From: Streptomyces capitiformicae
GTDB taxonomy: Bacteria > Actinomycetota > Actinomycetes > Streptomycetales > Streptomycetaceae
Length of the DNA stretch: 64,000 nt
Assembly: GCF_002214185.1 (NCBI RefSeq)
Contig: NZ_CP022161.1
Span: 4,215,767-4,279,766, forward strand
Direction of reading: 5' to 3'
The position numbers and the translations under genes were made by a program. Below are positions 36,547 to 45,564 of this stretch, piece by piece. The first letter of the stretch is position 1; each line of letters opens with the position of its first letter. The notes under the pieces are model-generated. The model was not told where the DNA came from. It did not search any database and saw nothing but the letters and a program-made list of their open reading frames with translations.

Positions 36547-37785
36547 TCAGTGCGAGTGGACGGCGGGCGACCGGCGGGTGAGCGCGTGCCGAACGCCCGT
36601 GCCCGTGAAGGCCAGCGCCAGCGCCGCGACCACGCCCAGCAGGATCAGCCCGATCGCGTAACTGCCGTAGGCGCCGTACAGCGAGCCCATCACCAGAGGT
36701 GGTACGAACCCGCCCAGACCGCCCGCGGCGCCGACGATGCCGGTGACCGAGCCGACCTTGTTCGCGGGGGCCATGATTGCCACCAGGGCGAAGACGGCAC
36801 CGCTGCCCGCGCCGAGTGCGGCGGCCATCGACAGGAACGCGATCGTGCCGACCGGTGCCAGGGACGGAGTCAGCGACTGTGCGAAGGCGCCCACGAGGAC
36901 AACGGCCAGCGATCCGCCCAGCACCCGGACAGGGCCCAGCCGGTCGGACAGCCAGCCGCCCATCGGGCGCATCGCCACCGCCAACAGCACGAAGCCGGCC
37001 ATACGGTTCGCCGCGTCCGCCTGGGTCAGGCCGTAGCCGGTCTTGAGGTAGGTGGGCAGGTAGACGGAGAAGGCGACGTAACCGCCGAAGGCCACCGCGT
37101 ACAGCGCGGACGCCTGCCAGGTGACACCCAGTTTGCAGGTCGCGGCCAGCCGGCGGACCAGCGGCTCGGTCGGCACCGTTCGTCCCGGCGCGTCCCGCAG
37201 CAGCAGCGCCGCCACCACCGCGTACGCCGCGAGCACGGCGGCGGTGATCAGGAACGGGTTCGCCGTGCCGTACGCGTCCACCAGCTTCACCGTGGTCAGC
37301 GCGCTGATCGCGGTGCCGCCCATGCCCATGCCGAAGATCCCGATCGCCAGCCCGCGCCGCTCGGGCGGGAACCACGCGTTGACGAAGGGCACCCCGACGG
37401 CGAACGCGGTGCCGCCGATACCGAGGAAGAACCCACCCACCAGCAGGGCGGTCAGCGAGGAGTGCCCGGCGAGACCGAGGTAGAGAACCGGGATGATCGT
37501 GGCGGCGGAGACCAGCGGGAACATCACCCGCCCGCCGAACCGGTCCGTCAGTGCCCCGACCGGGATCCGGCCCAGGGAACCGACCACCACCGGCACCGCC
37601 ACCAGCAGCGACTGCTCGAACGCGGACAGCTCCAAAGAGTCCTTGAAGCGCGGGCCCAGCGGGCTGAGCAGCGCCCACGCCCAGAAATTGACGGCGAAGC
37701 CGACCGTGGCGAGCGCCAGCATCAGCCACGCCCGGCCGGACACCGTTGCCGGCCCGTCGTCGTTCTTCCTCGGTGCTTGCAGCAT
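36547..37785 (-). CDS. narK: Nitrate/nitrite MFS transporter
   Basis: 412 residues, 12 transmembrane segments. NarK-family signatures include FAVNFWAWALLSPLGPRF in helix 1, GRIPVGALTDRFGGRVMFP and the glycine-rich GIFGMGMGGTAISAL segment. It imports nitrate and/or exports nitrite. ATG at 37785 preceded by AGGAGGAGCGG. It probably forms an operon with the hemerythrin gene; narGHJI lies 4 kb away on the other strand. Two boxes sit 125-202 nt upstream. Confidence 0.94.
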   Translation of the reverse strand: MLQAPRKNDDGPATVSGRAWLMLALATVGFAVNFWAWALLSPLGPRFKDSLELSAFEQSLLVAVPVVVGSLGRIPVGALTDRFGGRVMFPLVSAATIIPVLYLGLAGHSSLTALLVGGFFLGIGGTAFAVGVPFVNAWFPPERRGLAIGIFGMGMGGTAISALTTVKLVDAYGTANPFLITAAVLAAYAVVAALLLRDAPGRTVPTEPLVRRLAATCKLGVTWQASALYAVAFGGYVAFSVYLPTYLKTGYGLTQADAANRMAGFVLLAVAMRPMGGWLSDRLGPVRVLGGSLAVVLVGAFAQSLTPSLAPVGTIAFLSMAAALGAGSGAVFALVAIMAPANKVGSVTGIVGAAGGLGGFVPPLVMGSLYGAYGSYAIGLILLGVVAALALAFTGTGVRHALTRRSPAVHSH

Positions 37786-37909
37786 GCTGCCGCTCCTCCT
37801 GCTCACAGATCTGGTCCGGCCGGCTCCTCCGGCCCGGGCCGGGCCGCGTATCCGCGACGTACCGCGTTGGCCCTCAGCCAGAGTCGGTGAACAAGCGCCG
37901 CTGCGCGGT

Positions 37910-37987
37910 GGGCCGAAAGTCCCTCGCCGCACGCCGAGCGGACCCCGCCTGGTGGGCCGGGTCGGCCTGCGAAAGGACCTATGGCCC
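37910..37987. promoter_or_regulatory. DevR/OsdR-like boxes between narK and PPOX-type gene
   Basis: Exact GGGCCGAAAGTCCC at 37910-37923, with one half identical to the mycobacterial GTCCC, and AGGAC-CTAT-GGCCC at 37974-37987 (one mismatch). They lie in the 297-nt divergent spacer and can serve narK (-) and the PPOX-type gene at 38083 (+). Confidence 0.6.
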
Positions 37988-38082
37988 CATGTCTTCACGG
38001 CTGGGCGCCAGGACAGTGGACGTACGGCCATGCATCGGGCACTGATGGCCGACAGTCCGCAGGGAGTGGAGGAGCCACCCAC

Positions 38083-38508
38083 ATGCACGAGAACGACGGC
38101 TTCCGCAGGCTCGACCGGCAGGAGTGTCTGCGTCTGCTGGCCACGGCACCCGTGGGCCGCGTCGTCTACACCCGCCAGGCACTGCCCGCGGTCCTCCCGG
38201 TGAACTTCAGCCTCGACGGCGACTCCTCTGTGGTACTGCGCACCTCGGCGGGTTCCGACCTGGTACGTGCCGTCGACGGCGTGGTCGTCGCCTTCGAGGC
38301 CGACGACTTCGCCCCCGCCCACCACTCCGGGTGGAGCGTGATCGTCACCGGCCGGGCCACCGTCGTCACTGACCCCGCCGAGCAGCAACGGCTGTCCCGC
38401 ACCGGTCCCCGCTCATGGGCACCCATCGCAGATCCCGTCTTCGTACGGATCGAGTCCGAACTCGTCACCGGGCGGGAACTCGTGGGCGCCGGGGCACGGA
38501 CCGCGTGA
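38083..38508 (+). CDS. FMN-binding split-barrel (PPOX-type) protein
   Basis: 141 residues, the compact form of the family: ENDGFRRLDRQECLRLLATA, VGRVVYTRQALPAVLPVNFS, VVAFEADDFAPAHHSGWSVI, VTGRATVVTDPAEQQRLS and RIESELVTGREL. Likely binds FMN or F420; substrate unknown. ATG at 38083 with GGAGTGGAGGAG upstream. It diverges from narK. Paralogues lie at 27116, 60855 and 61618, and a remnant at 12968. Confidence 0.88.
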   Translation: MHENDGFRRLDRQECLRLLATAPVGRVVYTRQALPAVLPVNFSLDGDSSVVLRTSAGSDLVRAVDGVVVAFEADDFAPAHHSGWSVIVTGRATVVTDPAEQQRLSRTGPRSWAPIADPVFVRIESELVTGRELVGAGARTA

Positions 38509-38532
38509 GCGCCTCGGCCTGAGCCTCCAGCC

Positions 38533-38564
38533 CTGTCCGGGTCGGGGGTCCCGGGTTCGGACAG
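38533..38564. terminator. Weak hairpin between convergent genes
   Basis: CTGTCCG (38533-38539) pairs with CGGACAG (38558-38564) in the 309-nt gap between the PPOX-type gene and the convergent nitroreductase gene. Nothing else is recognisable in this gap. Confidence 0.35.
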
Positions 38565-38817
38565 CAGGTCGCGCTGGAGCTGGAGGGCCATCGTGCGCTC
38601 AAGGGTGTACCGGCGGGCGTAGCACCGCATCCCAGAGCCGCACTCGTCCCTGCCGGCGAGTGCAGTGCCCGTAACGCCTTACGGTCGAAGGCCGGTGGCC
38701 TGCCGCCCGCTCTGCCGTGTCGGATTGCGGTGGGCGCGCTGGTCGGCCGGCACCGGGATCACCGCACGGATATCGCGCCGGGCTTTTCGGAGAGGGACCT
38801 TCGGAACCTACAGCGGA

Positions 38818-39870
38818 TCACCAGCTCCCTGGTGTCCGCGCCGGGGCCCCAGGGCCGGATCGGGCATCCTCGGTTGTCGCCGTCTCCCATTCCCTGGCAC
38901 CGCGGCCGTTCGGACGTGCTGCCGCACGCGGGGTCCGCTCGCCCTCGGGTCCGTAGCCGAAGCGGATCAGCAGCTGCGGATGGCACCGCTTGGCCGAAGG
39001 GTCGCGCATCGCCTCGCGCAGGTCCCGCCACTCCATCGCCTGGTGCAGCATCGAGGTGCGCACGCCGTGGGCGGTGGCCACCAGCAGTGTGCGCTCCAGC
39101 GCCTGGCCCGCCCGCAGCCAGTCCGCCTGCCTGTCGCAGACGGTCCACAGCAGGGCCACTTGGGCGTGCCGCTCGAAGCGCACGGGCGGCCGCTGCCGCG
39201 ACCACGCTCGACCGGTGAAGTCCCGCATCGGCATCCTCCCGGCCGCGTCCAATGGTCGGGGCGCAGTGACCGGGATCCCATACGGGCTGGAGCCCGGCAG
39301 AGTGATCCAGGCGCGGCTCTCCGCCGTGCGAGCCTCGTCGGTGGAGTTGCGCATTTCGGCTGCGGAGGTCACCGGCAGCAGCCGACGGGTGCCGAGGATG
39401 TCGGGGACGTACATATGCGCGCCCTCGGCCCGTGCGGCGGCGACCATCTCGGTGACGATCGGCTCGGGCACCGTGCGGCCGGTGAAAGGCATCCGGCTGG
39501 TGTGGCGGCGCTCGACGGCCTCGTACAGCTCGCGGTAGTCGGGTGGGGCGTCGGCGGTGGCCATCAGGTGCAGGGCGGCCAGGAGATCGGGGTCGTCCGG
39601 GTCCGGCAGCAGGTGCACCCGGGGATTCCAGCCCAGATGGGCTGCGGCGACCCGCAGGTTGAAGACGGCAGCGCCCGCAGACAGGTGCTGGGCGCGCCCG
39701 TCGGGATCGGCCAGCGGCAGGACGCGCCTGCGGTCGGCGCGGACCTCGATGGACCGGGTGGCCGGGTTCAGACGGAAACGCCAGGGCTGGGTGTTGTGGA
39801 TCGACGGGGCGGCCACCGCTGCCGCCATCAGCGTTTCCAGCGCGGTGGCGTCGATCTCCCGGGTCTGCAT
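38818..39870 (-). CDS. Acg-family (Rv2032-like) nitroreductase-fold protein
   Basis: 350 residues. Typical N-terminus APSIHNTQPWRFRLNPATRS, then SAGAAVFNLRVAAAHLGW, RRHTSRMPFTGRTVPEP, and ADWLRAGQALERTLLVATA near the C-terminus. Acg of M. tuberculosis is a DosR-regulon flavoprotein of this type that may sequester FMN rather than reduce substrates. ATG at 39870 after GAGGAGCTCCCC. The C-terminus beyond RFGYGPEG is an unusual Arg/Ala/Gly-rich tail. Paralogue at 52153; broken copy at 62876. Confidence 0.88.
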   Translation of the reverse strand: MQTREIDATALETLMAAAVAAPSIHNTQPWRFRLNPATRSIEVRADRRRVLPLADPDGRAQHLSAGAAVFNLRVAAAHLGWNPRVHLLPDPDDPDLLAALHLMATADAPPDYRELYEAVERRHTSRMPFTGRTVPEPIVTEMVAAARAEGAHMYVPDILGTRRLLPVTSAAEMRNSTDEARTAESRAWITLPGSSPYGIPVTAPRPLDAAGRMPMRDFTGRAWSRQRPPVRFERHAQVALLWTVCDRQADWLRAGQALERTLLVATAHGVRTSMLHQAMEWRDLREAMRDPSAKRCHPQLLIRFGYGPEGERTPRAAARPNGRGAREWETATTEDARSGPGAPARTPGSW

Positions 39871-39960
39871 GGGGAGCTCCTCACTCGTCCGGGGCACCGC
39901 CGGGGTGGGGCGGTTCCCCATCTGCCCTCCACCTTCCGCCGACAGCCGATCTTGCGGCGA

Positions 39961-39995
39961 GGGCCGCCCGGCCCCTGTTGCGGACCGGGCGGCCC
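39961..39995. promoter_or_regulatory. DevR/OsdR-like boxes upstream of Acg-type gene
   Basis: Exact GGGCCGCCCGGCCC at 39961-39974 and GGACC-GGGC-GGCCC (one mismatch) at 39982-39995, centres 21 nt apart, 91-125 nt upstream of the start codon. Confidence 0.55.
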
Positions 39996-40013
39996 GGGCC
40001 CCTGGTCGTCAAA

Positions 40014-40049
40014 GGCTTCACAGGGCTTCACAGGGCTTCACAGGGCTTA
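40014..40049. repeat. 10-bp tandem repeat, nearly four copies
   Basis: CAGGGCTTCA at 40021-40030 and 40031-40040, flanked by the variants AAAGGCTTCA and CAGGGCTTAG. The array overlaps the 3' end of the decayed SPASM gene and its stop codon. Confidence 0.85.
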
Positions 40050-41146
40050 GGTGGCGGGCAGGGCGGTGGCCAGCAGGACGACGCCGAGTGAGCCGACGAG
40101 GGAGACCACCGCCAGGGCGCGTGCCAGATCGGTGCGCCCCTTGGAGTGGGCGATGCCGTGTCCGGCCGCGGCCAGCATCACTCGCACCCGGCGTGAAGCA
40201 CGGCGGCACGGTGCCCGGGCAGCGGTAGCCGCACCAGGGTTCCTCGGCGTACGGATCGCCGGTGACGCCGTACGCGCGGGACCGCGAGCCGCCGCAGACC
40301 CGGCGGAACTCACACGCCCCGCACCGGCCGCCCAGCCGGTCGGCCTCCCGCAGGCCGGTGAAGAGATCGGAAGCGCGGTAGATCTCGGCCAGTGGCGTCT
40401 GGCGTACGTTGCCGGCGCCCAGGGGCAGGAACCCGCTGGGGTGCACGGTGCCGGTGTGGGACACGAAGACGAAGCCGCGGCCCGCGTTGACGTCCAGCGG
40501 GGTCGGCGGACCCGTCGGCCCCCCGCGTCCAGGCCCAGTTCGGCAGCCCGCCCGCGCAACTCCTCGTAGCGCGGCCCCAGTCCGAGCACCGCCACGTGGT
40601 CTTCCCCGGTGGTCGTCAGCGCCTTCCGCTGGAGCGCGACCCGGCGGACGTGATGGGCCTCGGTGGCCTTGGCTGGCACGGTCAGGCCCACGTCGTACCG
40701 AAGTTCAGTACGTCCTCGGTCTCGGCGAGGGTGAGTACGCCGAGTTGGCGGCCGCGTCCGGTGGGCACCAGGAAGAAGGCGCTCCACACCATTGCCCCGT
40801 GGTCGCGGACGAGACGGACGATGTCGGGCGGGTCGTGCAGACTGTGCCGGGCGACCGTGGTGTTGATCTGCACCTTCATACCCATGGCGCGGGCGGCGTC
40901 CCACGCGTCCAGAGTCCACCGGTACACGCCAGGCACTCCGCGGAAGCCGTCGTGCAGCTCGGCGGTGGACCCGTCCAGACTGAGCGAGAGACCCACCGCA
41001 CCGGCATCGCGCACCTCCCGCAGCCGCTCCGGAGTGAGGGTGGGGGTGCCGGAGGGCGATACGGCGACCCGGACCCCCGCCTCCTTCCCGCAGGCGATCA
41101 GCTCGGTCAGGTCGGGGCGCTGGAACGGGTCACCGCCGGTGATCAC
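40018..41146 (-). pseudogene. Radical SAM/SPASM-domain protein, frameshifted and N-terminally truncated
   Basis: Three successive minus-strand frames spell parts of one protein. 41146-40682 holds the radical SAM barrel (ITGGDPFQRPDLTELI, SPSGTPTLTPERLREV, VGLSLSLDGSTAELHDGFRG). About 40720-40520 holds VPAKATEAHHVRRVALQRKA and LGLGPRYEELRGRAAELGLD. 40464-40018 holds SHTGTVHPSGFLPLGAGNVR and the SPASM cysteines (CGACEFRRVCGGSRSRAYG, PWC). The N-terminal CxxxCxxC segment is not found upstream. The sequence is like the family related to NirJ/AhbD heme-modifying and peptide-modifying enzymes. At least two frameshifts, unless they are sequencing errors. Confidence 0.75.
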
Positions 41147-41544
41147 GAAGATCGAGGGTGAGCGCGCTCATGGGCGGAGTCTCCAGCGGGTTCACGGCCG
41201 ACGCGCGGCCGACCGGTACGGGTGGTGGGCGGCAGGTCCGCCACGTCGTCGGCGCGCTGCGCAACCGGCATGGAGGAACCGGGCGTTCGGCTCCGGGACG
41301 TGGCGGACCATGTGTCCGGCCGGTGACAGACGGAAGAACCGGCCGGACGGCGACCGGGCCGGGAGTATGCCGTGCCCACGTAGACCCGTCTGCCCGAGAA
41401 GACGTGGCGGTGGGGCCGGACGCCACGGTCCGCGGCGTCTCCCGGCCGGTCATGCCCCGGCATCACCGCGCCGCATGCGCCGCCACCTGGGCCGGGCGGT
41501 CCTGGCGGGAGCGTCTGCTGGTCCTCGGTGATCGGCCGCGAACA

Positions 41545-41581
41545 GGGCCGAACGGCCGGGCATGAGAGGGCACTTCGGCCC
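41545..41581. promoter_or_regulatory. Distal pair of DevR/OsdR-like boxes upstream of nar
   Basis: GGGCC-GAAC-GGCCG (41545-41558) and GGGCA-CTTC-GGCCC (41568-41581), one mismatch each, centres 23 nt apart. They could serve narG (about 290 nt downstream) or the lost 5' end of the divergent radical SAM gene. Confidence 0.45.
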
Positions 41582-41751
41582 AGGCGCGCTGGACGCGTAC
41601 CCTCTACCGCCACCCTCGCACGCCGTCCTCAGCTCCACGGCGCGCTCATCGTCGCCTTAGGGCCCGAAACCGCCAGGCGGTACCTCGGCAGGGGCCCTGT
41701 CCCCGCGTGCCCCGCGCTCCATCCCGAGAAAGGCGCTGCCCTGCCCGAACA

Positions 41752-41820
41752 GGGCCCTCGGTCCCACCGTTGCGTAAGAAGGTCGGGCCGGAAGGACACA
41801 CGGAGAGGGACCTTCGGCCC
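41752..41820. promoter_or_regulatory. narG: narG promoter with two exact DevR/OsdR-like boxes
   Basis: GGGCCCTCGGTCCC (41752-41765) and GGGACCTTCGGCCC (41807-41820), both exact matches. The proximal box is centred 45 nt upstream of the narG ATG. A TANNNT-type -10 (TAGCGT, 41845-41850) lies 9 nt before the ATG. No ribosome-binding site is visible, so the transcript may be leaderless with the box at about -44, the classic activating position of DosR. Confidence 0.6.
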
Positions 41821-41858
41821 CAGGCTCGGCACGCCGCGGAAGCCTAGCGTTCTCGGCC

Positions 41859-44800
41859 ATGGAGAACGATCAGAACGCACGACAGGGACAGTCGCGCGTC
41901 ACCCAGGGCTGGCCGCTTGACGCGCGGCGACTGCTGACGCGCCGCGAGGTGTCCGCTGACGGACGTGCCGTGTTCGGTGAGGCCGACGGCAAGTGGGAGG
42001 GCTTCTACCGGGACCGATGGGCGCACGACAAGGTGGTGCGCTCCACGCACGGAGTGAACTGCACCGGTTCGTGTTCGTGGATGGTGTACGTCAAGGACGG
42101 CATCATCACCTGGGAGCACCAGGCCACCGACTACCCGTCCATCGGCGCGGACTGCCCCGAGTACGAGCCGCGCGGCTGCCCGCGCGGGGCGTCGTTCTCC
42201 TGGTACACGTACTCGCCCAGTCGGGTCCGCTACCCGTATGTGCGGGGTGCGTTGCTGAAGCTGTGGCGGGAGGCCCGCAAGCGGCTGGGTGACCCTGTGG
42301 CCGCGTGGGCCGAGATCACGTCCGACCCGGCGAAGGCGCGGGCGTACAAGCGGGCCCGCGGCAAGGGCGGTCTGGTACGCGCCGGCTGGGACGAGGTGAG
42401 CGAGCTGATCGCCGCCGCGCAGGTGCACACGGTCAAGTCGTACGGCCCGGACCGCGTCGCCGGCTTCTCCCCGATCCCGGCGATGTCCATGGCGTCCTTC
42501 GCGGCCGGGGCGCGCTTCCACTCGCTGATCGGCGGCACCCTGCTGTCGTTCTACGACTGGTACGCCGACCTACCGATCGCCTCGCCGCAGGTTTTCGGCG
42601 ACCAGACCGACGTCCCGGAGGCCGCCGACTGGTGGAACGCCGGCTATCTGATCATGTGGGGTTCCAACATCCCCGTCACCCGCACGCCCGACGCGCACTT
42701 CCTGACCGAGACCCGCTACAACGGCACCAAGGTCGTCGCGGTCAGCCCCGACTACGCCGACAACGTCAAGCACGCCGACGAGTGGCTCGCCCCGCACCCG
42801 GGCACGGATGGCGCGCTCGCGATGGCCATGGGGCATGTGATCCTGCGCGAGTTCCTCGTCGACCGTGAAGTGCCGTACTTCCAGGACTACCTGCGGACGT
42901 TCACCGACGCGCCGTTCCTGGTGGCGTTGCGCGAAGGGGCCCACGGTCTCGTCCCGGACGGGTTCCTGACCGCGGCCGACCTCGGCCGGGACGAGGAGAC
43001 CGAAGAGAACGCGGCGTTCAAGACCGTCCTTCTGGACCGGGCCAGCGGAGAACCGGTGGTCCCGGGCGGCTCGCTCGGCTTCCGCTGGGGGGAGGCCGGG
43101 CGAGGCCGCTGGAATCTGGACCTCGGCGATGTCGAGCCCGAGCTGAGCCTGCTGCAGCGGGCCGAGGACACGGTGGAACTCACCCTTCCGCGATTCGACG
43201 AGGGGGCGACCGAAGGCGGCTCGTTCATGGTGCGCGGGGTGCCCGTGCGACGCATCGGCGGGCGCCTGGTGACCACCGTCTTCGACCTGATGCTGGCCCA
43301 GTACGGCATTCACCGTCCCGGCCTTCCGGGCAGCTGGCCGGAGTCGTACGAAGACGCGTCGGAGCCGTACACCCCGGCCTGGCAGGAGACCATCACCTCC
43401 GTGCCGGCCGAGCAGGCGGCCCGGATCGCCCGGGAGTTCGCCCGCAACGCCGAGCGCACAGGCGGCCGTTCCATGATCGCCCTCGGCGCCGGCACCAACC
43501 ACTGGTTCCACTCCGACACCATCTACCGCGCCTTCCTGGCCCTGACGACCATGACCGGCTGCCAGGGCGTCAACGGCGGCGGCTGGGCGCACTACGTCGG
43601 CCAGGAGAAGGTCCGTCCGGTCACCGGGCAGCAGCACCTGTCGTTCGCCTTCGACTGGCAGCGGCCCACCCGGCACATGGCGGGCACCTCGTACTGGTAC
43701 CTGAACTCCGACCAGTGGCGGTACGAGGCGTTCGGGCCCGAGGAGTTGGCTTCCCCCCTCGGGGAAGGGCGCTTCGCGGGGAAGGGGTTCGCCGACTGCC
43801 TCGCGCAGGCCGTACGCCTGGGCTGGACGCCCGGCCACCCCGGCTTCAACCGCAACCCCCTCGACCTGACCGACGAGGCGGCCGCCGCGGGCAGGCCGGT
43901 CGCCGAGCACATCGTCGACGAGCTCAAGTCGGGCCGACTGCGGTTCGCCGCCGAGGACCCCGACGACCCGGCCAACTTCCCCCGCGTACTGACCGTATGG
44001 CGAGCCAACCTGCTCGGCTCCTCCGGCAAGGGCAACGAGTACTTCCTGCGCCACCTGCTCGGCACCGACGCGGCGGTCCGCTCCGAGGAGACCCCGCCCG
44101 AACACCGGCCGAAGGACGTCGTATGGCGGGACGAGGCCCCCGAGGGCAAGCTCGACCTACTGGTCTGCATGGACTTCCGGATGACCTCGACCGGCCTGCT
44201 CGCCGACATCGTCCTGCCGGCGGCGACCTGGTACGAGAAGGACGACCTGTCCAGCACGGACATGCACCCCTTCGTGCACGCCTTCACCCCGGCCATCGCC
44301 CCGCCCTGGCAGGCCAGGACCGACTACGACACCTTCCTGACCATCGCCGACCGCTTCAGCGAACTGGCCGCCGAGCACCTCGGCACCCGCACCGACGTTC
44401 TCGCCGTGCCACTGCTGCACGACACCCCCGACGAACTCGCCCAGCCCGGCGGGGTCGTACGGGACTGGAAGGCCGGCGAGTGCGACCCGGTCCCCGGGCG
44501 GACCATGCCGAAGCTGGTCGTCATCGAACGGGACTACGCCGCGACCGCGCAGAAGATGCGCGCCGTCGGCCCCCTGCTCGACACCCTTGGCACCACCACC
44601 AAGGGCGTCACCGTCCACCCCAACCAGGAAATCGACGACCTGCGCCGCCGCAACGGGACCGTACGGGACGGCATCGCAGCCGGACGGCCTTCGCTCGCCA
44701 CCGCCTCCGACATGTGCGAGGCGATCCTCGCCCTGTCCGGCACCACCAACGGCCGCCTGGCCACCGAGGGCTTCCGCGCGATGGAGCGACAGACCGGCAG

Positions 44801-45563
44801 CGAGGGCCTGGTCGAGCTCGCCTCCGAACGCGAGGCCGAACGGATCACCTTCGCCGACACCCGCACCCAGCCACGGTCCGTGATGACCTCCTACGAGTGG
44901 TCGGGCAGCGAGACGGGCGGCCGTCGCTACTCCCCCTTCGTCATCAACACCGAGCACAAGAAGCCCTGGCACACCCTCACCGGCCGCCAGCACTTCTTCG
45001 TCCAGCACGACTGGATCGCCGAACTCGGTGAGCAACTCCCTGTCTACCGGCCGCCGTTGAATACGCCCCGGCACTACGGCAACGAGGAACTCGGCGGCGA
45101 CCGCGCCGAAGTGACGGTCCGCTATTTGACCCCGCACTCGAAGTGGTCCATCCACTCCAACTACCAGGACAACAAGTACATGCTCGACCTGTCCCGCGGC
45201 GGACCCACGATCTGGATGTCCTTGGAGGACGCCGAGAAGATCGGTGTCAAGGACAACGAGTGGATCGAGGCGTACAACCGCAACGGCGTCGTCGCCGCCC
45301 GGGCCGTGGTCACCCACCGCATGCCCGAGGGCACCGTGTACATGTACCACGCCCAGGACCGCAACGTGAACGTCCCGAAGACCGAGGTCAGCGGCAGGCG
45401 CGGCGGCATCCACAACTCCCTCACCCGGCTGCTGCTCAAGCCCACCCACCTCGCGGGCGGCTACGCACAGTTCACCTACGCCTTCAACTACTACGGCCCG
45501 ACCGGCAACCAGCGCGACGAGGTCACCGTCATCCGCCGCCGCTCGCAGGATGTGGAGTACTGA
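41859..45563 (+). CDS. narG: Respiratory nitrate reductase alpha subunit
   Basis: 1,234 residues, full length. Catalytic subunit with Mo-bis-MGD and one [4Fe-4S] (FS0). The cluster region is STHGVNCTGSCSWMVYVKDG with the later CPEYEPRGCPRG. Further family motifs: YADNVKHADEWLAPHPGTDG, GWAHYVGQEKVRPVTGQQH and LDLLVCMDFRMTSTGLLADI. It reduces nitrate to nitrite at the cytoplasmic side of the membrane. No Tat-like signal is evident. It heads narGHJI-VKOR with 1-4 nt spacings or overlaps. Confidence 0.98.
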   Translation: MENDQNARQGQSRVTQGWPLDARRLLTRREVSADGRAVFGEADGKWEGFYRDRWAHDKVVRSTHGVNCTGSCSWMVYVKDGIITWEHQATDYPSIGADCPEYEPRGCPRGASFSWYTYSPSRVRYPYVRGALLKLWREARKRLGDPVAAWAEITSDPAKARAYKRARGKGGLVRAGWDEVSELIAAAQVHTVKSYGPDRVAGFSPIPAMSMASFAAGARFHSLIGGTLLSFYDWYADLPIASPQVFGDQTDVPEAADWWNAGYLIMWGSNIPVTRTPDAHFLTETRYNGTKVVAVSPDYADNVKHADEWLAPHPGTDGALAMAMGHVILREFLVDREVPYFQDYLRTFTDAPFLVALREGAHGLVPDGFLTAADLGRDEETEENAAFKTVLLDRASGEPVVPGGSLGFRWGEAGRGRWNLDLGDVEPELSLLQRAEDTVELTLPRFDEGATEGGSFMVRGVPVRRIGGRLVTTVFDLMLAQYGIHRPGLPGSWPESYEDASEPYTPAWQETITSVPAEQAARIAREFARNAERTGGRSMIALGAGTNHWFHSDTIYRAFLALTTMTGCQGVNGGGWAHYVGQEKVRPVTGQQHLSFAFDWQRPTRHMAGTSYWYLNSDQWRYEAFGPEELASPLGEGRFAGKGFADCLAQAVRLGWTPGHPGFNRNPLDLTDEAAAAGRPVAEHIVDELKSGRLRFAAEDPDDPANFPRVLTVWRANLLGSSGKGNEYFLRHLLGTDAAVRSEETPPEHRPKDVVWRDEAPEGKLDLLVCMDFRMTSTGLLADIVLPAATWYEKDDLSSTDMHPFVHAFTPAIAPPWQARTDYDTFLTIADRFSELAAEHLGTRTDVLAVPLLHDTPDELAQPGGVVRDWKAGECDPVPGRTMPKLVVIERDYAATAQKMRAVGPLLDTLGTTTKGVTVHPNQEIDDLRRRNGTVRDGIAAGRPSLATASDMCEAILALSGTTNGRLATEGFRAMERQTGSEGLVELASEREAERITFADTRTQPRSVMTSYEWSGSETGGRRYSPFVINTEHKKPWHTLTGRQHFFVQHDWIAELGEQLPVYRPPLNTPRHYGNEELGGDRAEVTVRYLTPHSKWSIHSNYQDNKYMLDLSRGGPTIWMSLEDAEKIGVKDNEWIEAYNRNGVVAARAVVTHRMPEGTVYMYHAQDRNVNVPKTEVSGRRGGIHNSLTRLLLKPTHLAGGYAQFTYAFNYYGPTGNQRDEVTVIRRRSQDVEY

Positions 45564-45564
45564 C

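Larger units (their letters stand above)
41147..41858. other. 712-base gap upstream of narG
   Basis: No convincing gene. The left part is probably the lost N-terminus of the radical SAM gene. The right part is the nar promoter region, with four DevR-like sites at 41545-41558, 41568-41581, 41752-41765 and 41807-41820. Confidence 0.5.

Noticed and set aside
38794..38807. GGGAC-CTTC-GGAAC as a regulator box
   Set aside because: Right half has two mismatches and the site lies just past the 3' end of the nitroreductase gene, far from any start codon.
42570..44105. Long minus-strand open frame inside narG
   Set aside because: Shadow of narG's third-position G+C bias; no recognisable protein features.
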